Origin: Clostridiales bacterium
Lineage (GTDB): Bacteria; Bacillota_A; Clostridia; Christensenellales; Aristaeellaceae
Direction of reading: 5' to 3'
DNA: 5,060 bases
NCBI GenBank assembly: GCA_012514855.1
Contig: JAAYZL010000260.1
Location: forward strand, 1-5,060
A model generated the notes under the pieces. That model was not told the DNA's origin. It did no database searches and saw only the letters and a program-made list of their open reading frames with translations. Position 1 is the first letter of the stretch. Each line of letters opens with the position of its first letter. A program made the position numbers and the translations under genes. This document shows positions 1 to 5,060 of the stretch, in pieces.

Positions 1-1553
1 AGAGCCTGGCGACGCTCCCGCCGGTGCGCCGGATTCTGAACATCAGCCTGAGCGTCAAGCCCGCCGAGCTCGTCGTGCCGGGCGACGTGACGCTGACGTT
101 CACGATCACGAACGCGTCGGAGTACGACGCCGAGAACGTCTACATCGCCTCGTCCGACGGGCTGCACATCGAGCCGCTCGGCCAGATCGACGCCGGCGAC
201 TCGAAGATGTTCAACCGGCAGCACACCGTGACCGAGGACGAGCTCGACGAGGGGCTGATCAAGTACACGCTGTCGCACGACGGCATCGCCGGCGACCGCG
301 AGACCGTCAACTACACCCCCGAGTGCCCGATCGAGAAGGCGATCGCGCAGCCGGGCGTCGAGTTCACGCGGCAGTTCACGGGCACGTTCGTGCGGATGGG
401 CGACGTCGTGACGATCACCTACCGCGTGCGCAACACCGGAAACGTGCAGCTCGCGGCGCTGCGCCTGAGCGACGCGCTCGGCGACTTCACCGGCCGGGTG
501 GAGCTGCTCGAGGTCGGCGAGTCGCGGCTGTTCACCAGCAAAGTGACGATCTCCGCGAGCGCGGTCTCGAAGCCCCGGCTCAGCTACACGGTGCCGGCCG
601 AGTCCGGCAAGGAATGCTCGAAGGCGCTCGACGACGAGAGGATACTGCTCGCGAGCGAGCAGCTCGACGCGACGCTCAACCTCGACCGCGAGGTCGCGCG
701 CTACGGCGAGACCGTCGTCGCGACGCTGACGGTCGCGAACTTCGGAAACGTCGACTTCTACGACATCGCCGTGACGGACGAGGCGTTCGGCGGGCTGATT
801 CTGGACGGCGTCGAGATACTGAACGGCGAAAAGCCCATCGTCATCCGCCGCGAGTACCCGGTGCGCGGGGACGCCGAGTTCCAGTTCCGCGTGCGCGCGC
901 TGAGCCAGTCCGGGGCGGTGATCGAGACCCTGACCGAGCCGGTTCCGCTCAAGGCGCTGCCCGAGGGCGGCGAGGCGGAGATTTCGGTCTACGCGAAGGC
1001 CCCCTACCCGGTCATCGCGCGCGGCGGCAACGCGCCGGTCGACGTCTACATCGTCAACGCCGGCGACCGCGACCTCGAAAACGGGCGGCTTTCCGAGAGC
1101 TCGACCGGTACGTCGCTCTGGGATTTCGCGGTGCTCGCGAACCGCACGACGACGCACCGCCGCGTGTACGTGCCGGTGACCGAGGACCAGGCGTTCGCGT
1201 TCGAGCTCTCCTACCGCGGGCAGGACGGCCAGCGGCGCGCGGCGCTGAGCCCGCCGGTCAACATCAAAATCGCGCGCGACGGGCACAGGCTGACCGACGA
1301 CCGCGCGGAGGCGCCGTACAGCGGCGAATCGACGAAGCTCGGCGAGAACCCGATGTTTTTGTTCATGCTGATCGGCGCGGGCGCGGTGCTGCTCGCGCTG
1401 ACGGTCGCGCTGCTCTTGAGCTCCAGAAGGGCCCGGCGCGCGCGCAAGGAGAAGATGCTGCTCAAGAGGAGGCTCCGGCAGGAGGAGCTCGGAAGGACGA
1501 ACCGCTTCACCCCGGTGAAGCGCCCGGAGCGAAAGAGAAAGGAAAACCCATGA
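1..1553 (+). CDS. Membrane-anchored surface protein with tandem Ig-like (CARDB/DUF11-like) modules, 5'-partial
   Basis: The reading frame is open to the left edge (first full codon at base 3), so the true start lies upstream; a GTG at 24 is only the first in-window start codon, and I use it for numbering. About four modules of roughly 100 residues follow (about 6-108, 109-211, 212-315, 316-420). Each opens with a pattern like 'PGDVTLTFTITNAS', 'MGDVVTITYRVRNTGN', 'YGETVVATLTVANFGN' or 'GGNAPVDVYIVNAGD', which is typical of CARDB/DUF11 beta-sandwich domains in cell-surface proteins. A linker leads to one transmembrane helix (about 443-467) and a 42-residue tail with 19 Lys/Arg, implying modules outside and tail inside. 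Cysteines 101 and 198 sit at matching ends of modules 1 and 2. The role is unknown; adhesion, envelope scaffolding or presentation of a missing N-terminal domain are possible. It overlaps the next gene by 4 bp. Confidence 0.8.
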   Translation, partial: SLATLPPVRRILNISLSVKPAELVVPGDVTLTFTITNASEYDAENVYIASSDGLHIEPLGQIDAGDSKMFNRQHTVTEDELDEGLIKYTLSHDGIAGDRETVNYTPECPIEKAIAQPGVEFTRQFTGTFVRMGDVVTITYRVRNTGNVQLAALRLSDALGDFTGRVELLEVGESRLFTSKVTISASAVSKPRLSYTVPAESGKECSKALDDERILLASEQLDATLNLDREVARYGETVVATLTVANFGNVDFYDIAVTDEAFGGLILDGVEILNGEKPIVIRREYPVRGDAEFQFRVRALSQSGAVIETLTEPVPLKALPEGGEAEISVYAKAPYPVIARGGNAPVDVYIVNAGDRDLENGRLSESSTGTSLWDFAVLANRTTTHRRVYVPVTEDQAFAFELSYRGQDGQRRAALSPPVNIKIARDGHRLTDDRAEAPYSGESTKLGENPMFLFMLIGAGAVLLALTVALLLSSRRARRARKEKMLLKRRLRQEELGRTNRFTPVKRPERKRKENP

Positions 1554-2230
1554 CGTTTCAAGGATACACCGACGAGGCGATCGAGTTCTTCATGGCGATA
1601 CGCTTCAACAACAACCGCGAATTCTTTCAGCAGAACCGCGACTGGTACCTGCGGGCGGTGCGCGAGCCGAGCCTTGCGCTCGCGGAGGCGCTCGCTCCCG
1701 CGGTCGAGAATATGGACGCGTCGCTCGAGCGCGCGCCGTCGAAGGTCGTCTCGCGCATCAACCGCGACGTGCGCTTTTCCAACGACAAGTCGCCCTACCG
1801 CGACCACGTGTGGCTCGCGTTCCGCAGGCCCGGCGAGGAGCGCAAGACGACCTTGGGCGTCTATTTCGAGATCAACGCGGAGGCGGCCTACTTCGGCATG
1901 GGCTACTACAGCGAAAACCGCCCGGCGATGAACGCGCTGCGCCGCCGGATGCGCGTAGCGCCCGAGGAGATGCTGCCGCTGGCCGCAAATGCGCTTCAGT
2001 CGTTTGAATTGAAGGGCGAGCCGTTTAAAAGGATCGCGATGCCGGACGGCCTTCCGGAGGCGCTCGTCCCGTGGTACAGGATGCGCGCGTTCTATCTGGA
2101 GCGCGAGGTGCCGCTGCGAATCGCCAAGACGCCCGCGCTCGCCGACGAGATATCCGAGGGCTACGCGCGCCTCAAGCCGCTCTACGACTACATCTTGTCC
2201 TGCAAGCCCGAGGAGGTCGATTTTCTATGA
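1550..2230 (+). CDS. DUF2461 domain-containing protein (TIGR02453-like)
   Basis: This is a complete 226-residue protein, the usual size for DUF2461. The family signature is clear: an N-terminal 'FFMAIRFNNNREFF' block (13-26) followed by W32-Y33, then 'SRINRDVRFSNDKSPYR' (68-84), and an 'YFGMGYY' strand (114-120) before a basic helix. The biochemical function of the family is not established, so none is assigned. No signal peptide or transmembrane segment is visible, so it is probably cytoplasmic. The ATG at 1550 is chosen because the family block begins shortly after it, AAAGGA (1538-1543) precedes it by 6 nt, and it forms an ATGA overlap with the upstream stop. The same frame stays open back to about 323, but that portion is an Arg-rich off-frame reading of gene 1 and is not part of this protein. 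Confidence 0.88.
   Translation: MTFQGYTDEAIEFFMAIRFNNNREFFQQNRDWYLRAVREPSLALAEALAPAVENMDASLERAPSKVVSRINRDVRFSNDKSPYRDHVWLAFRRPGEERKTTLGVYFEINAEAAYFGMGYYSENRPAMNALRRRMRVAPEEMLPLAANALQSFELKGEPFKRIAMPDGLPEALVPWYRMRAFYLEREVPLRIAKTPALADEISEGYARLKPLYDYILSCKPEEVDFL
2211..2217 (+). promoter_or_regulatory. Shine-Dalgarno inside the 3' end of the DUF2461 gene
   Basis: AGGAGGT lies 9 nt before the ATG at 2227 and is a near-perfect anti-16S match. It is embedded in the last codons of the upstream gene (encoding part of 'PEEVDFL'). It supports the ATG at 2227 over an in-frame ATG at 2071, and suggests the aldolase can recruit ribosomes itself as well as by coupling through the ATGA overlap. Confidence 0.75.
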
Positions 2231-2880
2231 ACGACAACAAGCGCGCGGCGGAGGACTGCCTGAAGGCGGCGAAGCTTTTGTACGCGCGCGGCATGGTCAA
2301 CGCCTACGAGGGGAACGTGTCCGTCCGGCTCGGCGATTCGATTCTGATCACCCCGTCGTCGGTCTGCAAGGAGGGGCTCGGGCCGGACGACCTCGTCGAG
2401 GTCGACGTTTCGACCGGGAAGACGCTCTCCGCGAAGCCCGGGCGGGTCGCGTCCAGCGAGCTCAAGATGCACCTGTGCGTCTACCGGAACCGTCCGGACG
2501 TCTTGGGCGTCGCGCACGCGCACCCGCCGTTCGCGACCGCGTTCGCCCTCGCCGGGAAGCCCATCGAGAGCGTCGGCTACCCCGAGATGCTGATACTGTT
2601 CGACCGCGTCCCGGTCTGCCGCTACGGAAGGCCCTCGACCGAGGACGTCAACGCCGACATCCCGGAGGTCTTGAAGACGCACGACGCGTTCCTGCTCGGC
2701 AACCACGGCCTCGTCGCCGTCGCCGACAGCGCCATCGAGGCCGCGTACAGGCTCGAGGGCATCGAGTCCATCGCGAAGGTGCTGACGCTTTCGAAGCTCC
2801 ACGGCGGCGAGAAGCCGCTCCCGGACGGCGAGCTCGAGGCGACGCACGACATCTACCTACATAGAAGGGGGATATTATGA
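2227..2880 (+). CDS. Class II aldolase/adducin family protein, L-fuculose-1-phosphate aldolase type
   Basis: This 217-residue protein matches the length of FucA-type aldolases (about 215). These Zn-dependent cytoplasmic enzymes cleave a sugar 1-phosphate into dihydroxyacetone phosphate and an aldehyde. Visible motifs in family order are 'EGNVSVR' (28-34, phosphate-binding), 'ITPSS' (41-45), 'SSELKMH' (76-82) with the probable catalytic acid/base Glu78, 'HAHPP' (97-101) giving zinc ligands His97 and His99, and 'LGNHGLV' (157-163) giving the third ligand His160. All core catalytic residues are present, so it is probably active. The substrate cannot be read from sequence: fuculose-, rhamnulose- or 5-deoxyribulose-1-phosphate aldolases, ribulose-phosphate epimerases and methylthioribulose-phosphate dehydratases share this fold. 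Size and the HAH/NHG pattern favour an aldolase. No fucose isomerase or kinase is nearby. It overlaps both neighbours by 4 bp. Confidence 0.85.
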   Translation: MNDNKRAAEDCLKAAKLLYARGMVNAYEGNVSVRLGDSILITPSSVCKEGLGPDDLVEVDVSTGKTLSAKPGRVASSELKMHLCVYRNRPDVLGVAHAHPPFATAFALAGKPIESVGYPEMLILFDRVPVCRYGRPSTEDVNADIPEVLKTHDAFLLGNHGLVAVADSAIEAAYRLEGIESIAKVLTLSKLHGGEKPLPDGELEATHDIYLHRRGIL

Positions 2881-4382
2881 GCTCCGATCCTGGCACGTGG
2901 CTGAAGCTGAAGAGCGGCTCCGACATCCGCGGCGACGAGGAGCAACTGACCGACGAATTCGCCGAAAAGCTCGGCTACGCGTTCGCCGTGTGGCTGGCAA
3001 AGCGGCGGTTGACGACGCCCGACATGCTCAAAATCGCGGTCGGGCGCGATTCGCGCAACTCCGGCCCGCGGCTGAAGGCGGCGCTGATCCGCGGCCTCAC
3101 CGCGGCCGACTGCGACGTGTTCGACTGCTCTCTGTGCACGACGCCCGCGATGTTCATGACGACGATCGACGAAAAGACGCGCGCCGACGGCGCGATCATG
3201 CTGACCGCGAGCCACCAGCCGCCCGAGAAAAACGGCTTCAAATTCATGACGGAGCTTGGCGGCATCACCGGCGACGAGGTGACGGAGCTCTTGAAGATCG
3301 CGTCGGCGGCCGAGGTCCCGGTGCGGCTCGTGACGCCGATCGACTTCCTCGAGATGTACAAGAAGTCGCTCCGCGAGCTCATCCGCGAAAAGCTCGAGGA
3401 CGACGCGCCGAAGCCGCTCTTGGGGCTGCACGTCGTCGTCGACGCGGGCAACGGCGCCGGCGGCTTCTACGCGAAATTTTTGGAGGATTTGGGCGCGTGG
3501 ATCGAGGGCAGCCAGTTCCTCGAGCCCGACGGAAATTTCCCGAACCACGCGCCGAACCCGGAGAACCCGGAGGCGATGCGCTCGCTCTCCGAGGCGGTCC
3601 TGAAGCACGGCGCCGACCTCGGCGTGATCTTCGACGCGGACTGCGACCGCGCCGCGATCGTCGACAGCGAGGGCCGCGCGATCAACCGCAACCGCCTGAT
3701 CGCGCTCGTCGCGGCGATGCTGCTCACGGAGAAGCCGGGGCTGACGTTCGTCACCGATTCCGTGACGAGCTCGGGGCTCGCGAAGTTCATCACCGAGTGG
3801 GGCGGCACGCACTACCGCTACCGGCGCGGCTACAAAAACGTGATCAACGAGGCGATCCGCTTAAACGAGGAGGGCATCGACTGCCCGCTCGCGATCGAGA
3901 CGAGCGGCCACGCGGCGTTCCGCGACAACCACTTCCTCGACGACGGCATGTACCTCGTGACGCTTTTGATCTGCGAGGCGATGAACCGCAAGCGCGAGGG
4001 CGAGACGCTCTACACCCTGATCGAGGGGCTGCAGGAGCCGGTCGAGTCGCTCGAACTGCGGCTGGGCATCTATACGGACGACTTTAAGCAGACCGGGCAG
4101 GACGTGATCGAGGCGGTGCTCTCGCACACGCTCGAAAACCCCGCGTGGCGGCTCGCGCCCGACAACCGCGAGGGCGTGCGCATACTGTTCGACCTCGAGG
4201 GCGAGGTCGAGAGCGCGTGGCTGCAGCTTCGGCTCTCGGTGCACGACCCGGTCATGCCTCTGAACCTCGAGAGCGACGTGCCCGGCGGCGTCCGGTTCAT
4301 GCTGGGCGAGCTGCTCAAGCTGATCGGGGAGTTCGAGGAGCTCGACCTCTCGCCGATCCAGATGGCGCTCATCGATAAATAA
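2877..4382 (+). CDS. Alpha-D-phosphohexomutase (phosphoglucomutase/phosphomannomutase family)
   Basis: This 501-residue cytoplasmic enzyme should interconvert sugar 1- and 6-phosphates through a phosphoserine. The superfamily motifs appear in order: N-terminal 'LKSGSDIRG' (11-19) and 'VGRDSR' (55-60); the phosphoserine loop 'TASHQPPEKNGFKF' (110-123) with Ser112; 'VDAGNGAGG' (188-196); the metal loop 'DADCDR' (253-258), where Asp253, Asp255 and Asp257 should bind Mg; and the sugar-specificity loop 'ETSGH' (341-345). Domain 4 lacks the usual RPSGTEP-like phosphate loop and instead has 'LRLSVHDPVMPLNLES' (451-466), so this belongs to a divergent branch. Whether it prefers glucose or mannose phosphate cannot be decided. 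The start at 2877 overlaps the aldolase stop (ATGA) and has a weaker GAAGGGGG ribosome site just upstream. It is the last gene of the run before a 95-bp gap. Confidence 0.9.
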   Translation: MSSDPGTWLKLKSGSDIRGDEEQLTDEFAEKLGYAFAVWLAKRRLTTPDMLKIAVGRDSRNSGPRLKAALIRGLTAADCDVFDCSLCTTPAMFMTTIDEKTRADGAIMLTASHQPPEKNGFKFMTELGGITGDEVTELLKIASAAEVPVRLVTPIDFLEMYKKSLRELIREKLEDDAPKPLLGLHVVVDAGNGAGGFYAKFLEDLGAWIEGSQFLEPDGNFPNHAPNPENPEAMRSLSEAVLKHGADLGVIFDADCDRAAIVDSEGRAINRNRLIALVAAMLLTEKPGLTFVTDSVTSSGLAKFITEWGGTHYRYRRGYKNVINEAIRLNEEGIDCPLAIETSGHAAFRDNHFLDDGMYLVTLLICEAMNRKREGETLYTLIEGLQEPVESLELRLGIYTDDFKQTGQDVIEAVLSHTLENPAWRLAPDNREGVRILFDLEGEVESAWLQLRLSVHDPVMPLNLESDVPGGVRFMLGELLKLIGEFEELDLSPIQMALIDK

Positions 4383-4390
4383 CGGAAAAT

Positions 4391-4430
4391 CCGGGAGAAG
4401 ATTCGGGAAAACGCTTCGCGTTCCGCCCGG
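4391..4430 (+). other. Nested imperfect inverted repeat after the mutase gene
   Basis: CCGGG (4391-4395) pairs with CCCGG (4426-4430), enclosing a smaller hairpin in which AACGC (4410-4414) pairs with GCGTT (4418-4422) around a TTC loop, extended by GG/CC (4406-4407 with 4423-4424) across a two-A bulge. It lies straight after the mutase stop, where a terminator would be expected, but no T-run follows on the + strand. It overlaps the proposed -35 region. It could be a weak or factor-assisted terminator, an operator, or chance in GC-rich DNA. Confidence 0.35.
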
Positions 4431-4444
4431 GGATATGGTAAGAT
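4415..4444 (+). promoter_or_regulatory. Probable sigma-70/sigma-A promoter for the transketolase gene
   Basis: The sequence TGGTAAGAT (4437-4444 plus flanks) reads as an extended -10 element, with TG one base before TAAGAT (4439-4444, 4 of 6 to TATAAT). A weak -35, TTCGCG (4415-4420), lies 18 bp upstream. An overlapping alternative -10, TAGAAT (4444-4449), matches 5 of 6 but its -35 (TTCCGC, 4421-4426) is poor. This is the only AT-rich patch in the window and it sits directly ahead of a strong RBS, so a promoter here is likely even if the exact hexamers are uncertain. Confidence 0.5.
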
Positions 4445-4460
4445 AGAATTCAGCAATCAC

Positions 4461-4468
4461 AGGAGGAG
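4461..4468 (+). promoter_or_regulatory. Strong Shine-Dalgarno for transketolase
   Basis: AGGAGGAG ends 9 nt before the ATG at 4478, a standard distance in Gram-positive-type bacteria. It fixes the transketolase start and indicates efficient, independent initiation, unlike the coupled starts of the preceding genes. Confidence 0.8.
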
Positions 4469-4477
4469 ATCAACGAT

Positions 4478-5060
4478 ATGAACAAGGAACAGATGGTTGT
4501 CAATGCCATCCGCGTGCTGAGCGCGGAGGCCGTTCAGAAGGCCAAGTCCGGCCACCCCGGCATGCCCATGGGCGCCGCGTCGATGGCGTACGCGACTTGG
4601 GGCCGCCAGATGAAGCACAACCCCCAAAACCCGAAGTTCATCGACCGCGACCGGTTCGTGCTGTCCTCCGGCCACGGCTCGATGCTCCTGTATTCGCTTC
4701 TGCACCTGTTCGGCTACGGGCTTTCGATCGACGACCTGAAGGCGTTCCGGCAGTTCGGCTCGAGGACGCCGGGCCACCCGGAGTACCGGCACACGATCGG
4801 CGTCGAGACGACGACCGGACCGCTCGGGCAGGGCATCGCGAACGCGGTCGGCATGGCGATGGCGGAGAGGCACCTCGCCGCGAAGTTCAACCGCGAGGGG
4901 TTCCCGGTCGTCGACCACTATACCTACGCGATCCTGGGCGACGGCTGCATGATGGAGGGCATCTCGCACGAGTGCTGCTCGCTCGCGGGGACGCTGAAGC
5001 TCAACAAGCTGATCGCGCTCTACGACGACAACGAGATTTCGATCGAGGGCTCGACCGACC
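4478..5060 (+). CDS. tkt: Transketolase, N-terminal (thiamine-diphosphate-binding) part, 3'-partial
   Basis: The first 194 residues of transketolase are present and the gene continues beyond the right edge. The enzyme moves two-carbon ketol units between sugar phosphates in the non-oxidative pentose phosphate pathway, using thiamine diphosphate and Mg in the cytoplasm. Visible hallmarks are 'SGHPGMPMG' (His26), 'SSGHGS' (His66), 'PGHPE' (His100), 'TTGPLGQG' (112-119) and 'GDGCMMEG' (154-161), with the Mg/ThDP triad Asp155, Asn185 and Ile187 in 'YDDNEIS'. As I recall, these positions coincide with those of E. coli TktA, indicating no insertions or deletions so far. The spacing argues for the standard fold; whether it is full length (about 660 residues) or a split N-terminal subunit, as in some Bacillota, cannot be seen here. 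The continuous TktA-like numbering favours full length. It has its own promoter and RBS, so it is probably a separate transcription unit. Confidence 0.95.
   Translation, partial: MNKEQMVVNAIRVLSAEAVQKAKSGHPGMPMGAASMAYATWGRQMKHNPQNPKFIDRDRFVLSSGHGSMLLYSLLHLFGYGLSIDDLKAFRQFGSRTPGHPEYRHTIGVETTTGPLGQGIANAVGMAMAERHLAAKFNREGFPVVDHYTYAILGDGCMMEGISHECCSLAGTLKLNKLIALYDDNEISIEGSTD

Noticed and set aside
323..1549. Long + strand open frame upstream of and in frame with the DUF2461 gene
   Set aside because: It is an Arg/Gly/Ala-rich off-frame reading of the surface protein. The DUF2461 similarity starts only at the ATG at 1550, which has an RBS and an ATGA overlap.
1211..1807. 198-codon antisense open frame spanning the surface protein/DUF2461 junction
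   Set aside because: It crosses two well-supported + strand genes, has low-complexity composition and no family features.
2071..2226. Upstream in-frame ATG that would extend the aldolase by 52 residues
   Set aside because: The added residues are an Arg/Ala-rich off-frame reading of DUF2461. The ATG at 2227 has AGGAGGT at proper spacing and gives the normal family length.
2188..2847. 219-codon antisense open frame opposite the aldolase
   Set aside because: It mirrors the aldolase coding region; its Arg/Asp/Val-rich composition and lack of motifs mark it as a shadow.
2853..3812. 319-codon antisense open frame opposite the mutase gene
   Set aside because: Its composition (very rich in Arg, Val, Asp, His, Leu) is the usual reverse-strand shadow of GC-rich coding DNA, and it shows no recognisable motifs. 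The + strand frame has full family motifs.
4391..4430. Rho-independent terminator for the four-gene operon
   Set aside because: The stem is imperfect and no T-run follows it on the + strand, so it is listed only as an inverted repeat of uncertain role.
3861..4460. Antisense open frames around the mutase end and the intergenic gap
   Set aside because: They read through the mutase complement and the + strand promoter region, without a convincing RBS or protein features.
4457..4969. 170-codon antisense open frame opposite transketolase
   Set aside because: The + strand carries unambiguous transketolase active-site motifs; the antisense reading is compositionally a shadow.

Overview
The window is a compact, GC-rich bacterial stretch that is almost entirely coding on the + strand. 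Four genes in the first 4.4 kb are joined stop-to-start by 4-bp ATGA overlaps and look like one operon. A 95-bp gap follows, holding a plausible promoter and a strong Shine-Dalgarno sequence, and then the first 194 codons of a transketolase that runs off the right edge. I see no RNA gene, mobile element, CRISPR array or attachment site.

The organism is probably a GC-rich member of the Bacillota (Clostridia-like), though this is inferred from gene content and signals only. The clues are AGGAGG-type ribosome binding sites, an extended -10 promoter of the TGnTAnnnT kind, and a roughly 500-residue phosphohexomutase whose N-terminal and active-site motifs resemble the clostridial branch of that family as I remember it. 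Third codon positions are overwhelmingly G or C, which produces many long antisense and off-frame open frames that are not genes.

Layout: (1) 1-1553, 3' part of a surface protein built of about four Ig-like beta-sandwich (CARDB/DUF11-like) modules, one transmembrane helix and a very basic cytoplasmic tail. (2) 1550-2230, a complete DUF2461-family protein of unknown function. (3) 2227-2880, a class II aldolase of the L-fuculose-1-phosphate aldolase type with its zinc ligands and catalytic glutamate in place. (4) 2877-4382, an alpha-D-phosphohexomutase (phosphoglucomutase/phosphomannomutase type) with a variant metal loop and a non-canonical C-terminal phosphate-binding region. (5) 4383-4477, intergenic, with an imperfect nested inverted repeat, promoter and RBS. 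(6) 4478-end, transketolase N-terminal half.

Genes 3, 4 and transketolase all act on phosphorylated sugars, so the area has a carbohydrate-metabolism flavour. The surface protein and DUF2461 protein have no obvious link to that and may be co-transcribed only by proximity. I found no clear evidence of an undescribed multi-gene system. The most checkable oddities are the variant mutase motifs, the surface protein's architecture, and the reason these four genes are translationally coupled.
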